Shown piece after piece: positions 1 through 8,998 of a stretch of DNA of 64,000 nucleotides. The stretch comes from Pseudomonas saudimassiliensis (lineage in GTDB: Bacteria; Pseudomonadota; Gammaproteobacteria; Pseudomonadales; Pseudomonadaceae): NCBI RefSeq assembly GCF_000939975.1, contig NZ_LK391969.1:1929953-1993952 (forward strand), in the 5' to 3' direction. A program made the position numbers and the translations under genes. Positions within the stretch are counted from its first letter, which is position 1. Each line of letters opens with the position of its first letter. The notes under the pieces were generated by a model. That model saw nothing but the letters and a program-made list of their open reading frames with translations, was not told where the DNA came from and searched no databases.

Positions 1-284
1 TGGTCCGCTCGATGCTGTCCGAATCGCTGCAGGCGGTGGTCTCCCAGACCCTGCTGAAGAAGATCGGCGGTGGCCGGGTGGCGGCCCACGAAATCATGAT
101 CGGCACCCCGGCCATCCGTAACCTTATCCGTGAGGACAAGGTGGCGCAGATGTATTCGGCGATCCAGACCGGCGGCAATATCGGCATGCAGACCCTGGAT
201 ATGTGCCTGAAGAATCTGGTATCCCGCGGCCTGGTGACCCGGGATGCGGCGCGCGAGAAGGCCAAGGTCGGCGAAAGCCTCTGA
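1..284 (+). CDS. pilT: Type IV pilus retraction ATPase PilT, C-terminal end
   Basis: This is the C-terminal part (about 93 codons) of a gene that starts before the window. The reading frame is open from base 3 and ends in TGA at 282-284. The AIRNLIRE box characteristic of PilT is visible (codons at about 114-137). It is followed by a MYSAIQTGGNIGMQTLD segment and an LV(S)RGLVT tail, as in Pseudomonas PilT. PilT is the hexameric cytoplasmic ATPase that powers pilus retraction and so twitching motility. The gene lies 46 bp upstream of pilU on the same strand, the usual pilTU arrangement. Only the C-terminus is seen, so the integrity of the rest is unknown. Confidence 0.93.
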   Translation, partial: VRSMLSESLQAVVSQTLLKKIGGGRVAAHEIMIGTPAIRNLIREDKVAQMYSAIQTGGNIGMQTLDMCLKNLVSRGLVTRDAAREKAKVGESL

Positions 285-330
285 CAGATCACACTGACGG
301 GCGCGGGATGCGCCCCGAGACGAGGGCATT

Positions 331-1467
331 ATGGAGTTCGAAAAACTGCTGCGACTGATGGTTGAGAAGGGCGCTTCCGACCTGTTCATCACCGCTGGTG
401 TGGCGCCGAGCATGAAGGTGCATGGCAAGATCCTGCCCGTGACCAAGACGCCGCTGTCCCCGGAGCAGACCCGGGAAACCGTGCTGGGCGTGATGTCCGA
501 GGCCCAGCGCCGGGAGTTCGCCGAGAAGAAGGAATGCAACTTCGCCATCAGTGCCCGGGGCATTGGCCGCTTCCGCGTCAGTGCCTTCTACCAGCGCAAC
601 CTGGTGGGCATGGTGCTGCGCCGCATCGAAGTGAACATCCCGACCATGGAGGAGCTGCGCCTGCCGGAGATCCTCAAGCAACTGGCGATGACCAAGCGCG
701 GCCTGGTGATCTTCGTCGGCGCCACCGGCACCGGCAAATCCACCTCCCTGGCCTCGATGATCGGCTACCGCAACAAGCATTCCAGCGGCCACATCATCTC
801 CATCGAGGACCCGATCGAGTTCATCCACCAGCATCAGAACTGCATCGTCACCCAGCGCGAGGTCGGCATCGATACCGACAGCTTCGAAGTGGCGCTGAAG
901 AACACCCTGCGCCAGGCGCCGGATGTCATTCTGATCGGTGAGGTACGCACCCGGGAAACCATGGACCATGCAGTGGCCTTTGCCGAGACCGGGCACCTGT
1001 GCTTGGCGACCCTGCACGCCAACAACGCCAACCAGGCGCTGGACCGGATCATCCATTTCTTCCCCACCGAAATGCACCAGCAGGTATGGATGGACCTGTC
1101 GCTCAACCTCAAGGCCATCGTCGCCCAGCAACTGATCCCGACCCCGGACGGCAAGGGCCGCCGCGCCGCCATCGAGGTGCTGCTCAATACGCCGCTGGCC
1201 GCCGACATGATCCGCAAGGGTGAGGTGCACGAGCTCAAGCCGTTGATGGCGCGGTCCAATGAAGTGGGCATGCAGACTTTCGACCAGGCGCTGTACAAGC
1301 TCTATAGCCAGGGCGAGATCACCTACGAGGATGCGCTGGCCCATGCCGATTCGGCCAACGACCTGCGCCTGCTGATCAAGCTGGGGTCGGAGACCGATGG
1401 CAAGCATCTGATGGGCCGTGCGGTGGACGGCCTGGCCCTGGAAGACGCAGACGACCGGCGGCGCTGA
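331..1467 (+). CDS. pilU: PilT-dependent retraction ATPase PilU
   Basis: A 378-residue GspE/PilT-family ATPase. It has a Walker A at residues 130-137 (GATGTGKS), an Asp-box region near 159 (IEDPIEF), a Walker B near 199-206 (VILIGEVR) and a His box near 221-230 (GHLCLATLHA). In Pseudomonas PilU assists PilT in forceful pilus retraction. Two points separate it from PilT: the AIRNLIRE box is replaced by ADMIRKGEVHELK, and the C-terminal tail is longer (ends ALEDADDRRR). The start ATG follows a GAGGG stretch. It is co-oriented with pilT, 46 bp downstream. Confidence 0.95.
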   Translation: MEFEKLLRLMVEKGASDLFITAGVAPSMKVHGKILPVTKTPLSPEQTRETVLGVMSEAQRREFAEKKECNFAISARGIGRFRVSAFYQRNLVGMVLRRIEVNIPTMEELRLPEILKQLAMTKRGLVIFVGATGTGKSTSLASMIGYRNKHSSGHIISIEDPIEFIHQHQNCIVTQREVGIDTDSFEVALKNTLRQAPDVILIGEVRTRETMDHAVAFAETGHLCLATLHANNANQALDRIIHFFPTEMHQQVWMDLSLNLKAIVAQQLIPTPDGKGRRAAIEVLLNTPLAADMIRKGEVHELKPLMARSNEVGMQTFDQALYKLYSQGEITYEDALAHADSANDLRLLIKLGSETDGKHLMGRAVDGLALEDADDRRR

Positions 1468-1497
1468 CCGCCGGCCGTCCCCGACGGGAGGGGCTGC

Positions 1498-2775
1498 CTA
1501 GGCCTGATAGACCAGGCGGCCCTGGCACAGGGTGTGGGTGACCGCACCCGGTGCGCTCTGGCCAATGAACGGACAGTTGGCGCCCTTGGACAGCCAGTGC
1601 TGGCCGATCTCGCTGGTCACCGCCGGGTTGAACAGGGTGATGTCGGCACCAGCACCTTCGGTAATCCGCCCGACGGGCAAACCGAAGATATCCGCCGGAC
1701 CGCAGGTCAGGCGTGCCAACAGCGCCGGTAATTCCAGCAACCCATCGGCCACCATGGTCAGGGCCAGCGGCAGCAGAATCTCCACACTACTGATACCCGG
1801 CTCCGCCGCGGCGAAGGGCACCCGCTTGGCTTCCAACTCGTGGGGCTGGTGGTGGGACGCAATCGCCTGGATCACTCCCGCCTGTACCGCCTGGCGCAGG
1901 GCGCGGCGGTCGCTGCTGCTGCGCAGCGGCGGCATCACGTGCAGCAGGCTGGAATAACCGTCCAGGTCCTCGTCACACAGCAGCAGCTGGTACATGGCAA
2001 CGTCGGCGGTGACCGGCAGGCCACGGGCCTGGGCGTCAGCCAGCATGTCCACCGCGCGGGCGCTGCTCAGGCCGCTGAAATGCGCGCGTACGCCGGTCTG
2101 CTCGATCAGCAGCAGGTCCCGCGCCAGGGCTACGGTCTCGGCGCTTTCGGGAATCCCGACCAGGCCCAGGCGGGCGGCGGTCGGCCCTTCATGGGCGACG
2201 CCGCCCTCGGCCAGGGCCGGGTCCATGGGCGTGAAGATCACCGGCAGGTCGAAGCCGGCGGCATATTCCAGCGCCCGGCGCAGGATGCGGTTGCTCTTCA
2301 TGGGCGCCAGGCCCTGGGTGAAGGCCACGCAGCCGGCATCGCGCAGGGCCACCAGCTCGCTCAGGTGCTCACCATCCAGGCCGCGAGTCAGCGCGCCCAG
2401 GGGGAATACCCGGGTCTGGCCGGCGCGTTCGGAGCGGTCCAGAATCAGTTCGGCTACCGCCGGGGTATCCAGCACCGGCCGGCTGTTGGGCGGACAGCAC
2501 AGGCTGGTGACGCCGCCGACGGCGGCGGCGCGGGTTTCGCTGGCGATGCTGCCCTTGCGGCCGAAGCCGGGCTCGCGCAGGCTGACGTTCAGATCCACCA
2601 GGCCGGGGCAGGCGATGAGGCCGCGGGCATCGATGATCTGGGCCGCGACGAAGCCCTCCGGCGCCTGACCGAGGGCACTGATCTGGCCGGCATCGATGTG
2701 CAGGTCGGTGATGGCGTCGAACTGGCTGGCGGGGTCAATGACCCGGGCGCCTTCAATGGTGATACGCATATTCAT
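1498..2775 (-). CDS. pyrC': Non-catalytic dihydroorotase-like subunit PyrC' (PyrX)
   Basis: A 425-residue amidohydrolase-fold protein of the dihydroorotase family. The zinc-binding HxH at the end of strand 1 (normally DxHxHLREPG) reads [10 protein letters not shown], with N63 and S65 in place of the two histidines. This is the signature of the inactive PyrC' that Pseudomonas uses as a structural partner of aspartate transcarbamoylase (PyrB), forming a dodecamer. The ATG overlaps the TGA of pyrB (ATGA), so translation is probably coupled, and AGGGAGG lies just upstream. It is the last gene of pyrR-pyrB-pyrC'. A catalytic dihydroorotase must be encoded elsewhere. Confidence 0.93.
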   Translation of the reverse strand: MNMRITIEGARVIDPASQFDAITDLHIDAGQISALGQAPEGFVAAQIIDARGLIACPGLVDLNVSLREPGFGRKGSIASETRAAAVGGVTSLCCPPNSRPVLDTPAVAELILDRSERAGQTRVFPLGALTRGLDGEHLSELVALRDAGCVAFTQGLAPMKSNRILRRALEYAAGFDLPVIFTPMDPALAEGGVAHEGPTAARLGLVGIPESAETVALARDLLLIEQTGVRAHFSGLSSARAVDMLADAQARGLPVTADVAMYQLLLCDEDLDGYSSLLHVMPPLRSSSDRRALRQAVQAGVIQAIASHHQPHELEAKRVPFAAAEPGISSVEILLPLALTMVADGLLELPALLARLTCGPADIFGLPVGRITEGAGADITLFNPAVTSEIGQHWLSKGANCPFIGQSAPGAVTHTLCQGRLVYQA

Positions 2776-3767
2776 TGCCCTCCCTGACTGGCTTGGCGCT
2801 GGGTGGTCTGTCCGGCCATGGCCATGGACATCACTGCCATGCGCACGGCGATGCCGTAGGTCACCTGGTTGAGAATCACCGATTGCGGGCCGTCGGCCAC
2901 CGCCGACTCGATCTCCACGCCGCGGTTGATCGGGCCGGGGTGCATGACCAGGGCGTCGGGCTTGGCCAGCGCCAGGCTGTCGCGGGTCAGGCCATACTGG
3001 CGATAGAACTCCCCTTCGCTGGGCAGCAGGCCACTTTGCATGCGCTCCTTCTGCAGGCGCAGCATGATTACCACGTCCACGTCGCGCAGGCCGACGCGCA
3101 GGTCATTGAACACCCGCACGCCATACTGCTCGATACCCGCGGGCAGCAGGGTGCGCGGGGCGATGATGCGGATGTCGGGGCAGCCGAGGATGCGCAGAGC
3201 TTCCATGTTCGAGCGCGCCACGCGCGAATGCAGGATGTCGCCGACAATCGCCACCGACAGCTGCTCGAAGCCGGCCCGGTGCCGGCGAATGGTCAGCATG
3301 TCGAGCATCGCCTGGGTCGGGTGGGCATGGTTGCCGTCGCCGGCGTTGATGATGGCGACCTCGGGACAGACGTTGCGGGCAATGAAGTGGGCGGCGCCGG
3401 AGTCACCGTGGCGCACCACGAACATGTCCGCGGCCATGGCTTCGAGGTTGCGCAGGGTGTCGTAGAGGGTCTCGCCCTTGCTGGTGGACGAGGTCTGCAC
3501 GTCCAGGTTCAGCACATCCGCGGACAGCCGCTTGGCGGCCAGCTCGAAGGTGCTGCGGGTCCGTGTGGAGTTCTCGAAGAAGACGTTACAGACCGTCTTG
3601 CCGCGCAGCAGCGGTACCTTCTTGATGGCACGCTCGCCGACCTCGAGAAAGGAGTCGGCGGTGTCGAGGATTTCGGTCAGCAGCTCCCGGGATAGCCCGT
3701 CGATGCCGAGGAAATGGCGCAGCTGGCCCTGGTGATTGAGTTGCAGTTGGCTGGGTTTCAGGCTCAT
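2772..3767 (-). CDS. pyrB: Aspartate carbamoyltransferase catalytic subunit
   Basis: A 331-residue aspartate transcarbamoylase that condenses carbamoyl phosphate and aspartate in the first committed step of pyrimidine synthesis. Visible motifs are the carbamoyl-phosphate loop STRTR at residues 67-71 (inside [12 protein letters not shown]), HPTQAMLD, and [12 protein letters not shown] near the C-terminus. The extra roughly 20 N-terminal residues are typical of the Pseudomonas class A enzyme, in which the PyrB extension carries nucleotide regulation. It lies 7 bp downstream of pyrR and overlaps pyrC' by 4 bp. Confidence 0.96.
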   Translation of the reverse strand: MSLKPSQLQLNHQGQLRHFLGIDGLSRELLTEILDTADSFLEVGERAIKKVPLLRGKTVCNVFFENSTRTRSTFELAAKRLSADVLNLDVQTSSTSKGETLYDTLRNLEAMAADMFVVRHGDSGAAHFIARNVCPEVAIINAGDGNHAHPTQAMLDMLTIRRHRAGFEQLSVAIVGDILHSRVARSNMEALRILGCPDIRIIAPRTLLPAGIEQYGVRVFNDLRVGLRDVDVVIMLRLQKERMQSGLLPSEGEFYRQYGLTRDSLALAKPDALVMHPGPINRGVEIESAVADGPQSVILNQVTYGIAVRMAVMSMAMAGQTTQRQASQGGQ

Positions 3768-3774
3768 TGGACAC

Positions 3775-4287
3775 TCATGGCGTGGCGACGGAAGTCAGGG
3801 TCAGGTGCAGTGGCGCAGGGCCGGCCAATTTTACCCGCTGGCCCGGCGGCAGGGCCAGACTGGTACCGAGGATGTCGGCGCGGATCGGCAGCTCGCGGGC
3901 TTCGATATCCACCAGCGTCACCAGGGTCACCGAGGCGGGCCGGCCGTAGTCGAACAGTTCATTGAGCGCGGCACGGATGGTGCGGCCGGTCATCAGCACA
4001 TCGTCCACCAGGATCAGGTGACGATCATCCACGCTGAACGGCAGCTCCGAAGGGCGCACGCCGGACTGCAGGCCGATCTGGGCGAAGTCGTCCCGGTAGA
4101 AGGCGATATCCACGGTTCCCAGGGGCGCCTGCGGCAGCCACTGATCGCGCAGCTGCTCGGCGACCCAGACGCCGCCGGTGTGGATGCCAACAAAGGCCGG
4201 GTCGAGTCGTTGGTTGCGATCCAGCCAGCTGATCAGTTCCTGGCCCATGCGTTGCAGCAGGGGGCCCACTTCAGGCAATTCGCTCAT
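3775..4287 (-). CDS. pyrR: PyrR bifunctional pyr regulator / uracil phosphoribosyltransferase
   Basis: A 170-residue type I phosphoribosyltransferase-fold protein. The PRPP-binding loop [17 protein letters not shown] is clear near residues 90-107, and the length suits PyrR. In Gram-positives PyrR is an RNA-binding attenuator. In pseudomonads it controls pyr genes and its UPRTase activity is variable. It is the first gene of the pyrRBC' unit, with its start 9 bp after the ruvX stop. No attenuator hairpin was obvious in the short gap, so read-through from yqgE-ruvX is likely. Confidence 0.92.
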   Translation of the reverse strand: MSELPEVGPLLQRMGQELISWLDRNQRLDPAFVGIHTGGVWVAEQLRDQWLPQAPLGTVDIAFYRDDFAQIGLQSGVRPSELPFSVDDRHLILVDDVLMTGRTIRAALNELFDYGRPASVTLVTLVDIEARELPIRADILGTSLALPPGQRVKLAGPAPLHLTLTSVATP

Positions 4288-4296
4288 GTCGCTCCT

Positions 4297-4734
4297 TTAT
4301 TGTTCCGTATGGCTGACCAGCCAGGTTTCCAGCAGCAGGGCCGCGGCCAGGCTGTCGACCGGGTTGTCCCGGTAGCTGGCCGGGGTGCCGCGTCCGGTTT
4401 CACGCAGGGTTTGCTTGGCTTCGAAGGTGGAAAGGCGCTCGTCCACGCAGTGCACCGCGATCTGGAAGCGGCCCTGCAGGCGGCGGGCAAATTTCTCTGC
4501 GCGGGCACTCATCTCGCTCGGGCTGCCATCCATGTTCAGCGGCAGGCCGACGATTAGCGCATGGGGTTGCCACTCCTTGAGCAGCGCGCCGATCTGGTCC
4601 CAGTCGGGAATGCCATCACGGGCTCGCAGTTCCTTCAGCGGACGGGCGTTGCCGGTGAGGGTCTGCCCCACCGCCACGCCGATCTGACGGGTGCCGAAAT
4701 CGAAGCCGAGCACACGTTGTATGGGTGCCGCCAT
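4297..4734 (-). CDS. ruvX: RuvX/YqgF Holliday-junction-resolvase-like protein
   Basis: A 145-residue RNase H-fold protein. It begins with FDFGTRQIGVAVG (first catalytic Asp at residue 12) and contains IVGLPLNMDG, DERLSTFEA and a late NPVDSLAAA Asp. YqgF proteins act in 16S rRNA 5' end maturation in E. coli and are proposed junction resolvases in other bacteria. The open frame runs far upstream, but the ATG at 4734 overlaps the yqgE stop (TGATG), gives the family's normal N-terminus and is therefore chosen. Confidence 0.94.
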   Translation of the reverse strand: MAAPIQRVLGFDFGTRQIGVAVGQTLTGNARPLKELRARDGIPDWDQIGALLKEWQPHALIVGLPLNMDGSPSEMSARAEKFARRLQGRFQIAVHCVDERLSTFEAKQTLRETGRGTPASYRDNPVDSLAAALLLETWLVSHTEQ

Positions 4735-5303
4735 CAGGCGTGTCCTGCCTGGCTGGTCAGCAGGTTGAGATCCACGCCCAGCTGGCGCGCCGCCTCGTCC
4801 AGGCGCAGGTCGGGCGCCAGTTCGAAGAGGATGCGGTAATCGGCAGGGACGCTCAGCCAGACGTTGTCGGCCAGCTCCTGGTCCAGCTGCCCGGCCTCCC
4901 AGCCGGTATAGCCCAGGGCGACAAAGATGTCGTCGGGCCCGGCACCACTGCTCAGGTCTAGCAATATGTCCCGTGAGGTGGTCAGACGCAGCGGGCCGAG
5001 ATCCAGGCTCGACTCCCAGCGCTGTGGCCCGCGGTGCAGCACGAAACCACGCTCGGATTGCACCGGGCCGCCATTGAACACCACGCGCTCGCCGATCTCC
5101 CGGGGCACGCTCAGGTCGGGGGCGGTCTGTTCCAGCACATCGCTGAGGTTGAGGCCGCTGGGCTGGTTGATGACCAGGCCCATGGCGCCGTCTTCGTTGT
5201 GCTCGCACAGGTAGATCAGGCTATGAACGAAACGCGGATCTTCCATGTGCGGCATGGCGATCAGGAAGTGATGCTTGAGGTAGGTCGGTAAGGTCTGTGT
5301 CAT
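4734..5303 (-). CDS. yqgE: YqgE/AlgH family protein
   Basis: A 189-residue UPF0301 (YqgE/AlgH) protein. Conserved blocks are LKHHFLIAMPHMEDPRF at the N-terminus, LCEHNEDGAMGLVINQP and VALGYTGWEAGQLDQEL. The biochemical role is not settled; in Pseudomonas the AlgH name comes from an alginate-regulation phenotype. Its stop overlaps the ruvX ATG, so the two are translated together. It is the promoter-proximal gene of the yqgE-ruvX-pyrRBC' block. The 74-bp gap to tonB3 probably holds the promoter, although I cannot define one. Confidence 0.93.
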   Translation of the reverse strand: MTQTLPTYLKHHFLIAMPHMEDPRFVHSLIYLCEHNEDGAMGLVINQPSGLNLSDVLEQTAPDLSVPREIGERVVFNGGPVQSERGFVLHRGPQRWESSLDLGPLRLTTSRDILLDLSSGAGPDDIFVALGYTGWEAGQLDQELADNVWLSVPADYRILFELAPDLRLDEAARQLGVDLNLLTSQAGHA

Positions 5304-5377
5304 GCGCCATAGTATTGGGCGCGCGGCGGTTTAGGGCAAGAGCATGAGGCGCCAGAGGCGTCATGCCTGCCCGCCGC

Positions 5378-6301
5378 TCAGAAGCTGGAAATCCGATCGC
5401 CCGGTTCGAACCGCCAGGTACGGATGATTTCCAGCACATCCACGTCCATCAGCTCGCCGGTGAAGGGAGCGTAGGGTGCGGCGAGGCGGACGATGCGCAG
5501 GGCGGCATTGTCCAGCACCGCATGGCCGGAGGATTCGAGGATCTGCACGTCGCGCAACGAGCCGTCGCGGTTGATCGCCACCAGCAGCCGCAGGTTGCCG
5601 TAGATGCCCTGGCTGCGCGCCGCGGCGGGGTAGTTCTGGTTGCCGACGCGCTCGACCTTGCGGCGCCAGGCATCCTTGTAATAGGCGCCCTTGTCGCGCA
5701 TGGTCGATGCCGCATTCAGCCGGTGGACCCGTGGCCGCTTGGCATACTGCTGGCGCTCCTCGGCCAGCTGGGCTTCGAGGCTGGCGATCTCCTGGGACAG
5801 CGTGGACATATCGAAGCGCTGGCTGGGTTGGGGGGCTTGCACCGGCTCGGGCGGAGGCGGCGCAGATACCGCCTTTTCCGGGCTGGGCGCGGTGCTGGTG
5901 ACGACCTTTTCCGGGGTGTGGGGGGCAGGCGGCGGGGCCGCCGGTTCAACCGGCGACACGGTATTGATCTCGCTGTCCTGGAAGACGGTTTCCTCCGGCG
6001 TGCTGGGTGCGGCCTTGTCATCCAGGGTGCCGCTGCCCTGCTGGTCGAACTGGGCCAGATAGTCGGCGTCTTCCGGGGTGGTCTCGCTTGGCTGGCTGGC
6101 CAGGGTGATTTCCAGGGTACGCGACAATTCGCTCGGGCTGGGCAGGTCGAAGGTGATGCCGAGGATGATCAGCGCATGCAGCACGGCGGCCAGGAACAGG
6201 GTGAAGCCGAGGCGGTCCCTGGGCGCGATGGCCGGAGCGGTGGGTGCAACCGCTGGACGGGTGGAGCTGGGCGGCGTCGCTGCTTTCTTCATGCTATCCA
6301 T
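5378..6301 (-). CDS. tonB3: TonB-family energy transducer (TonB3-like)
   Basis: A 307-residue TonB protein. It has a short cytoplasmic N-terminus, one membrane anchor at about residues 32-52, and a Pro/Glu-rich periplasmic linker (about 70-175, many PAPP/PEP units). A short coiled-coil segment (TLSQEIASLEAQLAEERQQ) precedes a C-terminal TonB domain (about 220-307; YPAAARSQGIYG, TWRFEPGD). It should couple inner-membrane proton-motive force to an outer-membrane process. The position between yqgE and gshB next to the pil-chp operon matches the P. aeruginosa tonB3 gene, which is linked to twitching motility. The initiator could be Met1 or Met4. Confidence 0.9.
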   Translation of the reverse strand: MDSMKKAATPPSSTRPAVAPTAPAIAPRDRLGFTLFLAAVLHALIILGITFDLPSPSELSRTLEITLASQPSETTPEDADYLAQFDQQGSGTLDDKAAPSTPEETVFQDSEINTVSPVEPAAPPPAPHTPEKVVTSTAPSPEKAVSAPPPPEPVQAPQPSQRFDMSTLSQEIASLEAQLAEERQQYAKRPRVHRLNAASTMRDKGAYYKDAWRRKVERVGNQNYPAAARSQGIYGNLRLLVAINRDGSLRDVQILESSGHAVLDNAALRIVRLAAPYAPFTGELMDVDVLEIIRTWRFEPGDRISSF

Positions 6302-6355
6302 AGCCAGGCGAGGGGGCGAACTGCTGCGCAGTCTGCCCCGGTCGGGGAAAAAAGT

Positions 6356-7318
6356 CTACGCACCGCGCCGCGCTTCGAGTTTCCGGCCAATGACATCCAT
6401 CAGCTTGCCGCCGATATCCGTATCGTAGGCCGCGTCGATCTCGCGGATGCAGGTCGGGCTGGTGACGTTGATTTCCGTGAGGTAGTCGCCGATCACATCC
6501 AGCCCGACAAACAGCAGTCCGCGCCGCCGCAATTCCGGGCCCACTTCGCTGGCGATCCAGCGGTCGCGCTCGCTCAGCGGACGGGCTTCGCCGCGACCAC
6601 CGGCGGCCAGGTTGCCGCGGGTTTCGCCGGCCTGGGGGATGCGGGCCAGGCAATAGGGTACCGGTTCGCCGTCGAGCATCAGGATGCGCTTGTCGCCGTC
6701 CTTGATCTCCGGCAGGTAGCGCTGCGCCATGATCTGCTGCGTGCCGTGCTGGGTCAGTGCCTCGATGATAACGCTGATGTTCGGGTCGTCCTCGCGGACG
6801 CGGAAGATCATCGCCCCGCCCATACCGTCCAGCGGCTTGAGGATCACATCACCGTGTTCGGCAATAAAGGCGCGCAGTACATCGGCCCGCCGCGACACGG
6901 TATTGGGCGGACAGCACTGCGGGAACTGGGTGGCAAACAGCTTCTCATTGCAGTCGCGCAGGCTGGCGGGGCGGTTCACCACCAGCACGCCGGCGCGCTC
7001 CGCGGCCTCGAGAATATGGGTGGCGTAGAGGAATTCGTTGTCGAACGGCGGGTCCTTGCGCATCAGGATGACGTCGAGCTCGGCGAGCGGCGCCTGGCGC
7101 ATCTCGCCCAGCTGGTACCAGCGCTGGGGGTCGGCGAAGACCTGCAGCGGGCGGATGCAGCCCATCGCCTGGCCATCCTGCAGGTACAGGTCCTGGGGCT
7201 CCAGATAGTGCAGTTGCCAGCCGCGCTGCTTGGCTGCCAGCAGCATGGCAAGGGAGCTGTCTTTCTTGTAATGGATCGCACTGATCGGATCCATGACGAC
7301 GCCAACATTGATGCTCAT
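6356..7318 (-). CDS. gshB: Glutathione synthetase
   Basis: A 320-residue ATP-grasp enzyme that adds glycine to gamma-glutamylcysteine. N-terminal MDPISAIHYKKDSSLAML, the ATP-grasp segment DVILKPLDGMGGAMIFR and the late DVIGDYLTEINVTSPTC block are all diagnostic. It acts in the cytosol and completes glutathione synthesis begun by GshA, encoded here at 24.7 kb. The gene points away from pilG, and the roughly 210-bp intergenic region must contain divergent promoters. Confidence 0.96.
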   Translation of the reverse strand: MSINVGVVMDPISAIHYKKDSSLAMLLAAKQRGWQLHYLEPQDLYLQDGQAMGCIRPLQVFADPQRWYQLGEMRQAPLAELDVILMRKDPPFDNEFLYATHILEAAERAGVLVVNRPASLRDCNEKLFATQFPQCCPPNTVSRRADVLRAFIAEHGDVILKPLDGMGGAMIFRVREDDPNISVIIEALTQHGTQQIMAQRYLPEIKDGDKRILMLDGEPVPYCLARIPQAGETRGNLAAGGRGEARPLSERDRWIASEVGPELRRRGLLFVGLDVIGDYLTEINVTSPTCIREIDAAYDTDIGGKLMDVIGRKLEARRGA

Positions 7319-7528
7319 GGTCGGGATTCACTGTCATGACGGGAAGTAAGCGCAGTGTACCCTCTGCTCCGGCGGCGATGAAAGCCACCGTATGTCTCAT
7401 CTTCGAGAAGGCTTTATGGATTGCCCTGGAAATCTGTGTTAAAAGTAGCCGCAAATGGAATTGGCCGGTCGCTGCCGGAACCAGAACACCTTGCAGTTGG
7501 ACCGCCGTTTATAACAAGGGCTGAGTTT

Positions 7529-7939
7529 ATGGACGAAAATTTCGAGAGCCTGAAAGTCATGGTTATTGATGACAGCAAGACCATTCGGCGCACGGCGGAA
7601 ACGCTGCTGAAAAAGGTCGGATGCAACGTCATCACTGCTGTTGACGGCTTTGATGCCCTGGCCAAGATCGCTGACAATCACCCCGATATCATCTTTGTCG
7701 ACATCATGATGCCCCGTCTTGATGGCTATCAGACCTGCGCGTTGATCAAGAACAACTCTGCGTTCCGCTCCACCCCGGTGATCATGCTATCCAGCAAGGA
7801 CGGGCTGTTCGACAAGGCCAAGGGTCGCATCGTCGGCTCCGATCAATATCTGACCAAGCCATTCAGCAAGGAAGAATTGCTGGGCGCCATCCGGGCCCAC
7901 GTTCCGCAGTCGGCAACCAAGGTGGCCGGCTCCGCGTGA
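7529..7939 (+). CDS. pilG: Twitching motility response regulator PilG
   Basis: A 136-residue stand-alone CheY-like receiver. The acidic pair is D14-D15 and the phospho-acceptor Asp is D58 (IIFVDIMMPRLDG), with the conserved Lys in TKPFSKEE. PilG is phosphorylated by ChpA and promotes pilus extension and cAMP signalling through FimV/CyaB. The frame is open from about 7421, but the ATG at 7529 after AAGGGCTG gives the canonical PilG N-terminus. First gene of pilGHIJK-chpABC. Confidence 0.95.
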   Translation: MDENFESLKVMVIDDSKTIRRTAETLLKKVGCNVITAVDGFDALAKIADNHPDIIFVDIMMPRLDGYQTCALIKNNSAFRSTPVIMLSSKDGLFDKAKGRIVGSDQYLTKPFSKEELLGAIRAHVPQSATKVAGSA

Positions 7940-7976
7940 GCGCCCGCCGGCCCAATTTGATTATCCAGGGGGATAC

Positions 7977-8342
7977 ATGGCTCGCATTCTAGTAGTGGAC
8001 GATTCGCCGACCGAGTTGTACAAGCTCACCGGCATGTTGGAAAAGCACGGCTTTGAAGTACTCAAGGCGGAAAACGGTGCCGATGGTGTGGCGTTGGCCC
8101 GCCAGGAGAAGCCCGACGCGGTATTGATGGACATCGTCATGCCCGGGCTCAATGGTTTTCAGGCCACCCGTCAGTTGACCAAGGACCCTGAGACCACCGC
8201 CATTCCGGTGATCATCGTGACCACCAAGGACCAGGAAACCGACCGGGTCTGGGGCAAGCGCCAGGGCGCCAAGGATTACCTGACCAAACCGGTGGAGGAA
8301 GCCACCCTGATCCGGACGCTGAAGTCGGTGCTCGACACCTGA
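7977..8342 (+). CDS. pilH: Twitching motility response regulator PilH
   Basis: A 121-residue single-domain receiver with D8-D9, phospho-acceptor D52 (VLMDIVMPGLNG), the switch Thr in IVTTKDQETDRVWG and the Lys in YLTKPVEE. PilH acts together with PilG downstream of ChpA and is linked to retraction or phosphate-sink behaviour. It has a strong ribosome-binding site (CAGGGGGA) 37 bp after pilG. Confidence 0.95.
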   Translation: MARILVVDDSPTELYKLTGMLEKHGFEVLKAENGADGVALARQEKPDAVLMDIVMPGLNGFQATRQLTKDPETTAIPVIIVTTKDQETDRVWGKRQGAKDYLTKPVEEATLIRTLKSVLDT

Positions 8343-8380
8343 CGCCGCCAGCGTAACCGGCACATGACAACAGGGACGGT

Positions 8381-8917
8381 ATGTCAGACACAACTCATCC
8401 ATTCGATCTTCTCCTGCAGCTGGCTGCCCATTGTCGTCGGCAGGCTGCCGGTCTGCCTGCGCAGCAGGTGGTGGCCGAGACCTGGAGCGGCATCGGCTTC
8501 CGCCTGGCGGGCCAGCCGATGGTCGCGGCCATGGGGGAGATCAGCGAAATCCTTCACGAACCGCGTTACACCGCGCTGCCCCGGGTCAAGTCCTGGGTGC
8601 GGGGCGTGGCCAATGTGCGCGGCAGGTTGCTGCCGATCATCGACCTGAGCCACTTTCTCGGCGCGCCGAGCAGCGCGCCGCGGAAACAGCGCCGGGTGCT
8701 GGTGCTCGATCAGGATGACCTGTTCGTCGGCCTGCTGGTCGACGAGCTGTTCGGCATGCAGCATTTTCCAGTAAGCAGCTTTTCCACCTCGGTGCCCGAC
8801 CTCCCCATGGAGCTCAGGCCATTCGTGGTGGGCGCCTATACCAGGGAGCAGGTATCGCTGATATTCAACTTCCGGGCATTGGCGCGCGACCAGGCGTTCC
8901 TTGATGTGGCGATCTGA
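8381..8917 (+). CDS. pilI: CheW-like adaptor PilI
   Basis: A 178-residue CheW-domain protein (VRGVANVRGRLLPIIDLSHFLG; QDDLFVGLLVDELFGMQHF). It should bridge the receptor PilJ and the kinase ChpA at the inner membrane. The ATG follows CAGGGACGGT, 38 bp after pilH. Gene order fixes the assignment as PilI; the other adaptor, ChpC, is at the end of the operon. Confidence 0.93.
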   Translation: MSDTTHPFDLLLQLAAHCRRQAAGLPAQQVVAETWSGIGFRLAGQPMVAAMGEISEILHEPRYTALPRVKSWVRGVANVRGRLLPIIDLSHFLGAPSSAPRKQRRVLVLDQDDLFVGLLVDELFGMQHFPVSSFSTSVPDLPMELRPFVVGAYTREQVSLIFNFRALARDQAFLDVAI

Positions 8918-8998
8918 TCGGGAAGGGGTGTGCCGGTATGCCCGGTATGCAATTCAGGACTCCAAGAAGCACGCGGTAGGCCAGGTAGGGGCCAGATA

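Noticed and set aside
289-1407. 372-codon frame antisense to pilU
   Set aside because: A high-GC shadow frame; pilU on the other strand has all catalytic motifs and the right length.
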